Of a stretch of 35,382 nt of DNA, positions 25,101 to 35,054 are shown piece after piece. The notes below the pieces were generated by a model. That model was not told the origin of the DNA. It worked only from the letters and a program-made list of their open reading frames with translations, and did no database searches. This stretch comes from DUEL01 sp964580565 (GTDB taxonomy: Bacteria; Chloroflexota; Anaerolineae; B4-G1; DUEL01). Numbering within the stretch: the stretch's first letter is position 1; every line of letters starts with the position of its first letter. The translations under genes were made by a program, and so were the position numbers. The stretch is taken from assembly GCA_964580565.1 (NCBI GenBank), contig CAZOLN010000012.1:1-35382 (forward strand). Reading direction: 5' to 3'.

Positions 25101-28100
25101 TGGGCGCCGTCGGGCAGGCTGCTCACGTCCCAGGCGTAGGCCCACGATTCGGCCCCCTCCGCCTCCTCCCACGGGCCGTTGTCCACGCGTACCTCCACCT
25201 TGTCGATGTAGGAGGTGGGGTCGGTCGCGTCGCCGCCGATGACCAGCGTTCCGGTCACGGCGACGAACTGGCCGTCGGATAGAGAGGTGAAGGTGGCGGT
25301 GGGCACGTCGTCGTCCACCACGAGCGGCAGCGTCTCCGTGCGGGAGAGGGCCCCCAGCCAGGGCAGGATCCTGCGGAGGTAGAACCGCTCCAGCCGCATC
25401 CGGGCCCCGTCCTCACCGTGGAGCGTGGCGCAGCGGGCGGTGTCGCTGCCCTGGATGACGGGTTGCTCGCTACAGGCGGCGGCCAGATGGTCGAGGTGGG
25501 CGTCGAAAGTGACCTGGTCGGAGAGGTCGCCGCCTCCGGTGGAGAGGAGGGGACGTCCATCGGCATCCAGCGGTCGGACGTGGAGACGGGAGCCACCCGT
25601 TGCAGGCACCCCCTCTTCCCAGAACGCCATCCAGCCGCCGTAGAGAGGTTCGTAGGCTACCGCGACGTTGTGGAGGACGTGGCTCCCCTCCCACGCCGGG
25701 GAGATGGCGAAGGGATCGCTCACGGTTCCGTTCTGGTAGAAACAGCCCTTGACCTGGACGGTGTCCTTGTTGTAGAAGACGTAGAGGATCAGCGCCCGGT
25801 CGTTGATCGGGTCGTAAGCGACGGCGGGCCGGGCCTCGTTGGACGACGTGCTGGCGACGGTGAAGGTGTCCCCGATCCTCCGCCCGTCCCGATCCAGCCG
25901 GACCCCCTTGACGTCCCAGTCGCCGCTGGAGTCGTCGGCCCAGACGAGGAGGTAGGAATCGCCGATCCACGTCAGGAGGGCCTGTTGGGTGTCCATACCC
26001 AGGACGATCTGATCGCCCATCGAGCCGTCGCTGTTGACCCGGCGGGCCTTGAGGCCGAGGCCGTCCCGATACCAGACGACGAGGAAATCCTGCCCGTCGC
26101 TGGCGACGATGGGGCGGAACTTGCGGGTCAGGTCGTCGTCGCCGACGGTGAACTGGGAGACGACGACGGTCCGGTTCTGATTGGCGATGGCCCCGTAGAC
26201 GGCCTCCCTGTTGGTGGCCTCGACCACGCCGGAGAGTTCCACCTCATCGTCGGTGCCGCCCTCCTGGTTGACTTTGCGCCGGAAGGAATGGGGCTCGTTG
26301 GCGGTGAAGTAGAGGTAGCCCACCCGGTCGTCGTACTTGGTGCCGAGGGCATCGTCCTCCCAGATCTCCAGCCGGTCGGTGCCGCAGAAGTTGGTTCGGG
26401 CGTCGGCGGGGAAGTTGTAGGATTCCCCATCGTCCAGGCTGATGCCGTTGTTCTTTCGATAAGACCATATCTCCGTTCCGGTGCCGTCCTCGTACAGCAC
26501 CAGGTAGTACTCGCCGTTATCGCCCGGATCGTCCTCGTTGATGCACTTGATGCGGGTGAAGCGGATGTCGGTGCAGTTGTTGAAGTAGGAGTCGACCCAG
26601 GTGGTGAGGCAGCGGCCGGCGTTGTTGCAGGCGACGCTAGGGCGTTCCTTTGCAGGACCATAGCCGTTGGGCCGGTCCACGCCCCACTCCCAGCTCATCC
26701 CGTTGGCGTCGGAGAAGGCGGACTCGGCGTGGCGGAGGTTGACGGTGCCGTGGGTGTAGCGGCCGTCCACCGTGTCCTGCCCCTCCAGGGAGGCGACGAG
26801 GTAGTCGTAGTCCGCGCCGGTGGCCTGAGCGAGCCAGGTGGCATAGAGGCTGGTTCCCACGTCCTGCGAGGTCTCCTGCCGGGGTGGGTCCCACGTCCAT
26901 TTGATGCGCAGGTCGCCGTCGTGCAGGCGGGCGAACATGTCGTTGCGGATGGAGGCCGCCTCGCTGCTGGCCCCTGCGTCCACGGTGAAGGTCTGGGTGA
27001 GGACCTTCCACTCGTCGCGGAAGATGTTGAAGGTGGTGGTGACGACGCCGCCGCCCAGGAAGGCGGGCGGGGTGACGGTGAGGGTGCCCAGCGCGTAGAG
27101 GTCGGTGGAGAGGTTGTTCTGGACGGTGGCGGTGTAGGCCAACGTCTGTCCGGGGAAGACGAACCCGTCCTCGTCGTCTGCCTCGGCGTAGAGGGCGAGG
27201 GGGCTTTCGTTGAAGACGTTGGGGTTGAAGGGGTAGTCGTCGGGCGACAGTTGGTGGAGCGTCCGCTCGGCCAGATCGCTCATCCCGTCGCCGTCGGTGT
27301 CGAAGAGGAGGGGGTCGGAGGTGACGAGGGTGGTGAGGCCGGAGATGGTGAAGGTCCACCCGCCCAACCACTCCGTCGTGTCGCCGTCGTTGTCGCCGTC
27401 GCAGAGGTCCTGGTGGTAGACCTCCTCGTCGTCGTCCAGGCCGTCGCCGTCGGTGTCGCGGCGGCCGGGGTCGGTGCCGAACTGGATCTCCTGGGCGTCG
27501 CAGAGGCCGTCCATATCGCTGTCGGCGCTCAGGGGGGAGATGTAGGCCCCTCCGTTCTCCGCGCCGATGGAGCGGATCTGAAGTTCGTAGGCGTCGGAGA
27601 GACCGTCGCCGTCGGCGTCAGGGGTTGCGTCGTTCGGATCGTTGCCGTTTTCAAAGTAGGCGTTGAGGAGGCCGTCGCCATCCCGGTCCTTCTGGTGGAG
27701 GAAGGGGCTCCCCTCCCCGGCCCAGGAGAGGTCAAAGAACTCGTCCAGCGTCCTTGGGAAGACGTCGAGGACGACGGCGTCTCCTACGGGGACGGAGACG
27801 GTGCCGGTGATCGTTTTGTCCGAACAGATGGAGAAGACGATGATGTACCAACAATCCAGGCAGGGGACGGCGAACCCGGCGTTGAGGTGGAGAGGGATGG
27901 TGACGTTGATGCCCGCGGTAAGGGGAACGACCGTCGAGGGAGTATCTACCAGTTCACCTCTGTACAGGTTGCGCTGAATCGGGAAACCCAAAGGCCCGCT
28001 GAAGATCGCGGGGCGGTCGGCCTCGACTTTCCAGTCGTCCTTTCGCTCATCGGGCTTCGCAACGATGGTATTGGTAACCGAACTCAGTTCGTAGAGGAAG

Positions 28101-31100
28101 GTGGTCATACGGATCGTATCCTCGGAGAACGCCTCCGGGCGGCTCGCCGCGCCGAGGCTCTGCGGGTCGGTGTGGACAGCGGTAGAGGTGATTTGGAGAC
28201 TGACGTTCACGTTAGCCTTTGCCACCATCCCTTCCTCGGGATTTACCAACGACATAGAGAAGTTGCCGGTCTCCACCGAGATATCCACGAGGGGCTGGAA
28301 GGAGTGGAGCAATGAGGCCACGACCTCGATAAGCCAGCCGGTGATGGTGAAGTCGACGCCGAGGATGGTGAGGATAATGTCGATCAGGGAGATGATGCCG
28401 ACGATGATCGCGCCGATGACGGTCGTAGAGAGGACGACCATCAGGATGGTGACGATGGTGGCGGCGATGGTCTGGGCCAGCAGCATGTTGAAGGCGATGC
28501 TGCCCGGAGGGATGTCGTGCTTGACGACGGTGTAGATGAAGACGCCCCAGGTGAGGCCCACGGCGATGATCAACCCGATGGCGGCGGCGACGCGGGAGAC
28601 GCCGATGTACTGGGAGGTGCTGGTCAGGGCCTGCCGGACGGCGGTCCAGGTGCCCACCCCGCGCGCGATCTGGAGCGCGTTGACAAGGTCGACCACCTGG
28701 AGGATGGGGGCGATGACGAACAGCCAGCCCAGCCCGATGCCCGCGATCACGGCGAGGGTGATACGAGCAGCGGGGTCGTTGGCGATGTAGCCCTTGACAA
28801 GGAAGTAGATGCCGATGGCGACGGCGATGATGGTGAAGATGACGAGGTTCAACACCGCGCCGCACTGGCGTAACTGGCCCGCCTGCCACCAGGAACGGAA
28901 CTTGCCCACCGCCGCTTTGATCCAACTCCATATCTTGGCCAGGGGGTCGGTCCAGCTGCTGCGGGTGAACCGCTGCTGCTCTATCAGCCTCCCCAGCACC
29001 CAGAGGAAGGCCGTCTTGTTGAAATAACCGCGCATCACCCACATCTCGACGAGGAAGACGATGACCTCCCCTGCGACCTCGCCGAGGGTGAACCCGATGT
29101 TTGAGTCCAGTTCCGCGTTCTGGCGTTCCAGGATCGCGTCGCCGATCTCGACGATCACCGTCACTCCCCGGAAGAGGGTGAGGTACAGGAACTGGAACAC
29201 CGTCATCCGCCCTGTGGCGACGTAGGGGTCGGGATCATGGACGGCGTCCTTGTACCGGGTTTCCAGCAGCGAGAGGTACGTCTCTATGGGGCAGGAGAGC
29301 CATTCCCCCTCGTCGGAGTCGTACATAAAGGGAGCCCAGTTGAGGCCGACCGCCGTCTGGAGGGGGATGCGATCGGGGTTCATGTCCACCGTGAGTTGAT
29401 TGTTGGTCCACGTGAGGAGGTCGGCTTCGGTCGCCTCCGCATCCGTCCCCAGAGCGCGGAACCGGTCCTCGCGGGCGAACATCAGCGTGGGCGTGATGGG
29501 GCGATTGGTGTGCCAGTAGGAGGTAAAGGCGTTGTCTAGGATCTGCTTGGTCTCCGTCATCGCCATCGTGGCGATGGCCTCGTCCCGGTGGGTGTAGGTG
29601 TAGGTGATGACGGTGAAGACGTTCTCCAGGTTCCACCGTTCCTCGTTGGAGACGGCGTCGTTGGTGGCGTGGTTGAAGCGGCGGTAGATCTCGTTTAGGG
29701 TGAGATCCCGCTTGCCGTCCTCCCCGGTGCGACCAGCGAGGAAGGTCGGCTCCAGGCCGTAGGCGAGGAGGAAAAGGTTGGAATCGTCCGCCAGGTCGGT
29801 GTCCCCTGTCAGCACGATGTCCTGCTGGGGGTCCTCGTAGACGACGGCGACGTCCGTCCCGTGGTCCTCCCGGACGCTCAGCCCGGTCAGGTACCACTCG
29901 TCGTCGTAGACGTGGATGATCTGGGGTTCGTTGTTCTCACTGTACTTCGTGCAGATGCCGTCTTCGAACTCCTCGCAGATGTCCACCAACGCTTGGATCA
30001 CCCAGACGAGCCGGACCTCGTGGGCCTCGCCCCATGTGTCGGCGGGGAGGTAGATCATCTTACCGTAGAACGCGACGTCTTTGTCCCCCCGCTCCACGGT
30101 GACCAACTGGAGGGGAACGTAGGCCGCCTTCTCCCCGTCCGGCAGGTCCATCACCGTGATCCCGTAGTGCTTCAACACGTCCTTGGACGGCAGGTTGTTC
30201 AGGTCGCCCGGCATTCGGATCTGCAGCATGGGGATCACCTTGAGGTCGCCCAGGCCGTTGACGTTGGGGTCGGTGGAGGGGTCCAGATCGTAGAACGTGG
30301 CCCCGTCCTCGTCCTGTATCTGCCCCTGCTTATCCCCTTTGGGCCAGTCGAGGACGTTGTAGGCGTACCAGAGATGATCGGGGTTGGTGGGCCGGAGTTG
30401 GAACTCCACGTAGGTGATGTAGCCGGGGTTCAGGTGGTCCACGATCAGGGCGAAGGGGTTGTCTTTGGAGAAGGTGTGGGTGTCCTTGGTGGTGGAGTAG
30501 GGGGCCAGGTCCAGGTTGTCGGGCACCCCGTCGCCGTCGTTGTCGTCGTCCAGCACGTCGGGCGTGCCGTCGCCGTCGGTGTCGTCGGGGATGCCGTCGC
30601 CGTCCTCATCCACGAACCACTCCTGCCCGTCGGAGAACCCGTCGTCGTTGGTGTCCATCTCCAGCGGGTCGGTGTACCAGACCCGCCCGGCGTAGAAGAA
30701 GCCCTGGACCTCCAGCGTGTCGGTGATGAGGTCCCCATCGGAGTCGACGACATTGGGGTTGGTGCCGAGGAGTTGCTCCTGGTAGTCGGTGAGGCCGTCC
30801 CCGTCGGAATCCTCCCCGGTCTCCTGGAGAAGGGGAGCCGGGTCCCGGAAGGTGAACAGCGTGTCGGCGTCGTGGTGGTGGGGGTTGGTGCCGAGGAAGA
30901 CCTCCTGGACGTCGGTGAGGCCGTCGTGGTCGGAGTCCTGGCCGGTGTCGGACTTGATCATCTCCAGGGCGGCCGGGCCGCCGGGGGTGAGGGAATCCGG
31001 CTCGGCGAGGAGGTTCTTCATCCTCTGGCCCAGGTCGTTCTCCGCGGTTGCTTCCTCCTGCTCGCGGGCGCGTTCCGCCTGGCGGCGGGCGAACTCCGCT

Positions 31101-32065
31101 GCCCGCGCGCTCTGGAGAAGCGGCGTGACCACCAGCGAGGCGATGATCACCAGCGCCAGTGCGGCGTACACCTTGCGCACGTGGCGGTAGGCGACGAGGA
31201 GGAGGAGCCCGGCGAGGGTGAGGAGGAAGAAGGCGATCTGGTAGAGAAGTCGGCTTGCGGAGCGGGTCAGCGGCGGGACCGCTGCGGCCAGCCCCCTGGG
31301 TACGGGGCCGAAGTCGGAGAAGTCCACCGTCACCTCCGCCGAGATCTGCTGGTCGTACCGGTCCGGAAACTGGAGGTGGAGGATCTGGCGGATGGGCAGT
31401 CCGTTGGTGCCGACCCACAGTTCGCCCTCACCGGTCATCTCAAGGAGCGCCTTGGGCAGGTCCAGTTCCGCCCCGGGAGGGAGTTCCCCTTCCTCCAGCA
31501 GGCGCTGCTGAAGTTGGTCGCGCAGGTAGGCGGCGAAGGCCGGACCGTCGATGCGGAAGGTGTAGCGGGTGAAGGTGACCCCGGCGCGGGTCTCCGGCTC
31601 GTGCTCGGCGACGTCCTTGGCAGCGATGAGATAGGCCATGAAGTCCCCTTCGGGGGCGAAGAAGGCGGTGAAGTCCTCGGCTTCCTGCCACGGCTCGTTG
31701 GCCCGGCGGATCAGGGCGCGGTCCCCTTCGATCCGTACCTCGACGCCGGAGCGGGCGTTGAGGATGTTGCCCCCTTGGGACCAGAGGACGAGGTGGAGGG
31801 TTCGGGACCTCAGGTCCGTCTTGCCCTCCAGATGCAGTCGATCCCGGCGCGTGGTCCGTCCGACGTTGGTGATGGTGGGGAGCGGGGTGGAGGTTTGGAC
31901 GATGTCGGCGGAGAAGCGGTAGGAGCCGGCCTGGCGGACGCGTTCCCAGGCGGCCTGAAGGCCGTTGGGCCGCGCGGCCGAGACCACCGTGGGGTAGAGG
32001 ACCAACGCCAGCGCGAGGCCGACCAGGGCACCGATCACCCAGGTGGAAGAACGGGACCGCCTCAT
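19131..32065 (-). CDS. Giant multidomain envelope protein (about 4259 residues after merging gap 3)
   Basis: ATG at 32065, with AGGAGGT five bases upstream. Domains in order: signal peptide 1-31; a LolA/LppX-like domain, about 35-265; two membrane helices 273-319; a short charged helix; seven Asp-rich Ca2+-binding repeats, about 373-525 (DSDGDGLTD type); an unassigned region; a cluster of about seven membrane helices, 955-1260; at least five more Ca2+ repeats, about 1458-1595; propeller-like W.D...G repeats around 1970-2150, with a C2-like stretch before them; many Ig-like repeats, about 2255-3668; DUF11 at 3673-3790; PKD; anchor-J at 3888-4042; PKD; YLPLALR at 4116-4122; and a pre-peptidase C-terminal (PPC) domain to the end. 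The gene stays in one frame only if the duplicated 55 bp at gap 3 are merged. A membrane-anchored surface or adhesion protein is inferred. Family folds were judged by eye. Confidence 0.85.
19470..19524. repeat. 55-bp gap-flanking duplicate, left copy
   Basis: Identical to 19625-19679 across the N run and encoding the DAYEPDDTVDQATAIPVD start of the PPC domain in both copies. The length of 55 suggests a shared assembly k-mer at two contig ends rather than a biological repeat. Confidence 0.9.
19525..19624. other. Scaffold gap 3 (100 N), probably an artefact
   Basis: The 55 bases before the gap (19470-19524) are identical to the 55 after it (19625-19679). Dropping the N run and one copy (155 bases in all) joins the giant gene's frame to the frame ending at 19131. 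The contigs therefore most likely overlap, with no missing sequence. Confidence 0.92.
19625..19679. repeat. 55-bp gap-flanking duplicate, right copy
   Basis: Exact copy of 19470-19524. It starts at the first base after the N run and ends where the sequence continues into the codons for TPPCF, upstream in the giant protein. Confidence 0.9.
20198..20264. repeat. 67-bp direct repeat, copy B (in the giant gene)
   Basis: Identical to 18714-18780. It marks the anchor-J domain near the C-terminus of the giant protein, whose anchor-J/PKD/YLPL order is repeated in the next gene downstream. Confidence 0.9.
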
Positions 32066-32083
32066 TACGTACCTCCTCGACGC

Positions 32084-32449
32084 CTAAGGATTGGACAGCT
32101 CGGCTTCCGGGGAGCCGATCTGTGCTCGGATGACCCGTGCCAGGTCGCTCACCGTTGAGGGCTCGTAGGAGCGGGCAGAGAGGACCAGCACGGTGTTGTC
32201 GTTCGCGTTAAGGCCGATGAGCGGCAGGTTCGGCTGTCCTCTCAGGAGGGAGATCCCCCGCAGGGCGTGAGGGGCCGTGAGGTCGAAGACGACCACATCG
32301 GGTTGGGCCGCGAGCAAGCGGTGCTCTGCGTCGGGAAGGGAGACGTCCACCTGGGTCACGTCCAGGTCTGCGTGCTCCTCCAGGACGGCCTTCACGCCTG
32401 CCAGAAACAGGGAGTTCCCGTAGAGGACAACTTTCAGCCGCTTGTGCAA
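32084..32449 (-). CDS. Degenerate receiver-like protein, first gene of the surface operon
   Basis: A 121-residue protein with a TTG start at 32449, preceded by GAGGTGA; no ATG or GTG fits. Strand and helix order follows a response-regulator receiver: strand 1 KVVLYGNSLFLAG, strand 3 DVVVFDLTAP with Asp56 at the phosphoacceptor position, and strand 4 LPLIGLNAN. The acidic pair after strand 1 is absent, replaced by Tyr10-Gly11-Asn12, and the conserved Lys turn is replaced by VLVLSARSYEP. Normal Mg2+-dependent phosphorylation is therefore unlikely, and there is no output domain. It ends 18 bases before the giant gene and follows a promoter at 32515-32544. A regulatory partner for the nearby kinase/regulator pair is an inference. 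Similar short proteins may occur in other Chloroflexota, which needs a search. Confidence 0.7.
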   Translation of the reverse strand: MHKRLKVVLYGNSLFLAGVKAVLEEHADLDVTQVDVSLPDAEHRLLAAQPDVVVFDLTAPHALRGISLLRGQPNLPLIGLNANDNTVLVLSARSYEPSTVSDLARVIRAQIGSPEAELSNP

Positions 32450-32493
32450 CGTTCACCTCGCGTGGAAGTGACGCCAAAGGACACCCCCCTCCC

Positions 32494-32513
32494 GGTTTAA
32501 GGGGGTTTAAGGG
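32494..32513. promoter_or_regulatory. Tandem 10-bp direct repeat at the surface-operon start
   Basis: GGTTTAAGGG occurs twice in tandem. On the minus strand, together with the -10 region, three CTTAAA elements are spaced 11 and 10 bases apart, about one helical turn each. They fall at and just after the predicted transcription start. A cooperative regulator site is plausible; the protein is unknown. Confidence 0.45.
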
Positions 32514-32514
32514 A

Positions 32515-32544
32515 ATTTTAAGATAAAGTTGACGGGCCCGTCAA
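32515..32544 (-). promoter_or_regulatory. Sigma-70-type promoter of the surface operon
   Basis: On the minus strand, TTGACG (32544-32539) and TAAAAT (32520-32515) are 18 bases apart, each one base from consensus. Transcription would start near 32508, leaving a leader of about 60 bases before the TTG start at 32449. Confidence 0.65.
32529..32544. promoter_or_regulatory. Perfect 16-bp palindrome over the -35 box, probable operator
   Basis: TTGACGGGCCCGTCAA is fully self-complementary and its outer six bases are the -35 element of the surface-operon promoter. A dimeric protein bound here would block RNA polymerase, or contact it if it is an activator. Repression is the simpler reading. Confidence 0.5.
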
Positions 32545-32599
32545 TGTACGAAGGGACAGTCTGAAGGGATGGGAGGGGACAGGGTGCAAGGGGCGAATT

Positions 32600-32622
32600 C
32601 GAAACTCGGCTCCCGAGATTCG
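32600..32622 (-). terminator. Stem-loop just after the response-regulator stop
   Basis: CGAAACTCGG (32600-32609) pairs with CCGAGATTCG (32613-32622) with one mismatch and a 3-base loop. It stands two bases after the regulator stop (minus strand). No T run follows. It probably separates the kinase/regulator unit from the downstream surface operon, perhaps partially. Confidence 0.45.
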
Positions 32623-32624
32623 AT

Positions 32625-33296
32625 CTATTCCTGCGGGGGCCGACGCCTGGGAAGGATGCCCTTCCTGGAGGCGTAGGCGATGGCTTCGGCGCGGGTGCGC
32701 GCGTGGAGCCGTTCCAGGATCTTGGCCATGTGGTACTTGACCGTGCGCTCGGTGAGGTGGAGCGCTTCGCCGACCTCCTTGTAGGTCATCCCCTGTGCCA
32801 CGAGGCTGAGGACCGCGATCTGGCGGGGGGTGAGGCCGTCCCCTTCCTCCGCGGAGGGGGTTCCTTTTTCTTCCTCGTTGGCCTGCCGGGCGAACTCCGC
32901 CAGGATCTTGGTCGCCATCCCCGGCGAGAGGGGCGGCTCATCCCGCTCCAGATTGGAGAGCAGTTGGAAGAACTCAGCGGCGTCCAGGCTTTTGAGAAGG
33001 TACCCGGAGGCCCCGCACTTGATCGCTTCGAAGAGGTCCTCGTCCTCCTCGGAGACGGTGAGCATCACGATCCGCACCCAGGGGAGTTCCGCCTTGATCA
33101 GGCGGGTGGCGGTGAGGCCGTCGCAACGGGGCATCTGGATGTCCATCAGGATCAGATCGGGATGGAGGGTGCGGCTCTTCTCCAGCGCTTCCAGGCCGTC
33201 GCTGGCGGTGCCCACCACCTCAATACCCCGAGCCTCCAGCAGGTTCTGCAGCCCTTCGAGGAACAGGGGATGGTCGTCTACCAGGAGCACTCTCAT
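32625..33296 (-). CDS. NarL/LuxR-type response regulator, partner of the 7TM kinase
   Basis: A 223-residue regulator whose ATG at 33296 overlaps the kinase stop by four bases (ATGA). The receiver is intact: Asp7-Asp8, phosphoacceptor Asp52 in LILMDIQMP, Thr in VMLTVS, and Lys in GYLLKS. A charged linker (about 133-150, ANEEEKGTPSAEEGD) joins the LuxR-type helix-turn-helix at about 153-207 (LTPRQIAVLSLVAQGMTYKE, then RTVKYHMAKILERLHA). It is the likely transcriptional output of the membrane kinase. Its nearest downstream unit is the surface operon, 175 bases away and on the same strand, which has a strong palindrome and direct repeats in its promoter; control of that operon is a reasonable but unproven inference. 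Confidence 0.94.
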   Translation of the reverse strand: MRVLLVDDHPLFLEGLQNLLEARGIEVVGTASDGLEALEKSRTLHPDLILMDIQMPRCDGLTATRLIKAELPWVRIVMLTVSEEDEDLFEAIKCGASGYLLKSLDAAEFFQLLSNLERDEPPLSPGMATKILAEFARQANEEEKGTPSAEEGDGLTPRQIAVLSLVAQGMTYKEVGEALHLTERTVKYHMAKILERLHARTRAEAIAYASRKGILPRRRPPQE

Positions 33297-35044
33297 CGGT
33301 CGTCCTCGCTCGTGGGGTAGGGGGGCTCCATCGCCGGTGCTCCCCGCTCCGGCGTCGCCTTGCCCAGCGGCATCCGGACGGTGATCCGGGTCCCGCGGCC
33401 GGGGGCGGATTTCACCTCTACGCTCCCGCCCACCTCCTCAGCCCGCTCCCGCATAATGCGCAGCCCGAAGCCCGCCCCTGGGGGACGGCGCTGGGGGTCG
33501 AACCCGTGCCCTTCGTCCTCGACGGTCACCTGGAGCCAGCCCGCCCGCTCGGAGAAGGTGATCCGCGCCGAGGGTGTGCCGGCGTGCTTGCGGATGTTGC
33601 TGAGGGCCTCCTGGACGATGCGCAGCAGTTGGACCTCCGCGGCCGACCCGAACGATCGCCTTCTTAGATCGTCCGGGACGTCCAGTTCGACGGAGACCCC
33701 ATACTGTCGGCTGAACCGATCGATGTAGCCTTCCAGGGCGGTGAAGAAGCCCTGCTCCAGCGCGGCAGCGGCCCGCAGGCTGAGGATGGATTCGCGGACG
33801 TCGGCGTGGGCGTCGTGGGCGACCTCGACCAGGCGGGCGAGGCGGGCGTCGGCCGCACCGGTCTGGCCGTTGGAGAGAAGGAAGCGGACGGCCTGGGCCT
33901 GCACGGAGATGAAGCCCAGCACCTGCCCCAGGCTGTCGTGCAACTCCCGCGCCAACCGTTCCCGCTCGCTCAGTATCGCCACCGTCCGTTGTTGCTCCAT
34001 CCGTCGGGCTTGAACCCGCCGCTCCTCGGTGGCGTCGCGCAGGAGGATCAGCCGTCCCAACGGGTGCCCGTGGCGGTCGCTCAGGGGCGAGAGGGAGAGA
34101 TGGTAGTGCCGCTGCCCCTTCTCTGTCTCCCAAACCGCTTCCGTCTCCCTGGCTCCCTCGCAGAGGGCCTGTAGGGCGGGCCACGCGCTCAGCACCTCTC
34201 GCGCCTCTCTGCCGACGGCCTGAGGCGCAGGGAGGCCCAGCATGCGTCGGGCGGCGGGGTTGAGGTCCGCGATCCGCCCCTGGGCGTCGATGACGATCAC
34301 TCCCTCGCCCATGTTCTCCACGACCGTGGCCCGCGCCACCGGCACCACGTCGAACAGGCGGTGGCGGAAGAGCCCCCACGCCACCACGATCCCCATCGGG
34401 ATGAAACTCACCGCCGTCGTGTCCATCCCTGGGATGAGGCTGAAGCCGAGGGCGCAGGCGCCGTTCCACAACATCGTCAAGAGCAGGCCGATCAGGAGGG
34501 CGAGGGGTTGCCCGCGATGGGGGGGCGGCGCGTCCACCGTCGCGCCCAGCAGGAGGACGAAGGCGACGGAGAGCAGGAGGTAGGAGTAGCCGATGTGTAC
34601 CCAGTGCCACGGTCCATAGGTCTTGCCGATCACGGGAAGCGGACCGGAGGTGTCCAGATGGACCCCCTGTCGCATCAGGCCGTGGCGGTCGTTCGTCCAG
34701 ACCAGAAGCAGGGTGAGGAGGGGGATGATGGAGAGGCCGATCAGGCGGCCCCGCATCAGCCAGCGCTCCTTGCCGGTGTATTGGAGCGCCATCACCACCC
34801 ATGCCACCGGCGCGGAGACGTAGGCCAGGTACTGGAGATTGGCCCAGAGGAGTTTGGTCGGCAGGTCCGCCGCGATGACCTCCAGCCCGTTGGTCGCCGA
34901 CCACCAAGCGGAGATCAGCATCAGGAAGGCGAAGGAAGTCGCACCGGGGACGGTGCGGCGCCGCCAGGCGTAGACTCCCAGCGCCCCTGTGATGACGGCC
35001 GATGTAAGGAAGGGCCAGAAATAGGGTGTGTATAGCCAGGCCAT
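33293..35044 (-). CDS. Membrane histidine kinase, N-terminal 7TM domain, PAS, HisKA_3, HATPase
   Basis: A 583-residue kinase. The start at 35044 (MAWLYTPYFW) opens directly into the first membrane helix; the open frame extends upstream but that part is unlike protein and contains the promoter. Seven hydrophobic segments to about residue 225 match the histidine-kinase N-terminal 7TM receptor domain (QYLAYVSAPVAWVVMALQYT, SFIPMGIVVAWGLFRHRLFD at its end). A PAS domain covers about 230-345. The HisKA_3 phosphoacceptor is His369 in LARELHDSLGQ. The ATPase has RIVQEALSNIRKHA, DEGHGFDP and GFGLRIMRERA. It signals to the response regulator whose gene overlaps its end by four bases. An extended -10 promoter lies 10 bases before the ATG, suggesting a nearly leaderless mRNA; no Shine-Dalgarno site is evident. 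Confidence 0.93.
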   Translation of the reverse strand: MAWLYTPYFWPFLTSAVITGALGVYAWRRRTVPGATSFAFLMLISAWWSATNGLEVIAADLPTKLLWANLQYLAYVSAPVAWVVMALQYTGKERWLMRGRLIGLSIIPLLTLLLVWTNDRHGLMRQGVHLDTSGPLPVIGKTYGPWHWVHIGYSYLLLSVAFVLLLGATVDAPPPHRGQPLALLIGLLLTMLWNGACALGFSLIPGMDTTAVSFIPMGIVVAWGLFRHRLFDVVPVARATVVENMGEGVIVIDAQGRIADLNPAARRMLGLPAPQAVGREAREVLSAWPALQALCEGARETEAVWETEKGQRHYHLSLSPLSDRHGHPLGRLILLRDATEERRVQARRMEQQRTVAILSERERLARELHDSLGQVLGFISVQAQAVRFLLSNGQTGAADARLARLVEVAHDAHADVRESILSLRAAAALEQGFFTALEGYIDRFSRQYGVSVELDVPDDLRRRSFGSAAEVQLLRIVQEALSNIRKHAGTPSARITFSERAGWLQVTVEDEGHGFDPQRRPPGAGFGLRIMRERAEEVGGSVEVKSAPGRGTRITVRMPLGKATPERGAPAMEPPYPTSEDDR

Positions 35045-35054
35045 CCCGCCGGAT

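Noticed and set aside
27290..30960. Recurring GCCGTCGCCGTCGGTGTC-like DNA repeats that could suggest a CRISPR or tandem array
   Set aside because: They are codons for the Asp-rich Ca2+-binding repeats, irregularly spaced and in frame; there are no unique spacers of constant length.
19727..32158. Long open frames on the plus strand opposite the giant gene (for example 19727-22150, 22706-25282, 25418-28315, 29861-32158)
   Set aside because: They are rich in Gly, Val, Asp and Arg with low complexity, lack ribosome sites and known domains, and arise because GC-rich coding DNA leaves the opposite strand open. The minus-strand frame has clear domains throughout.
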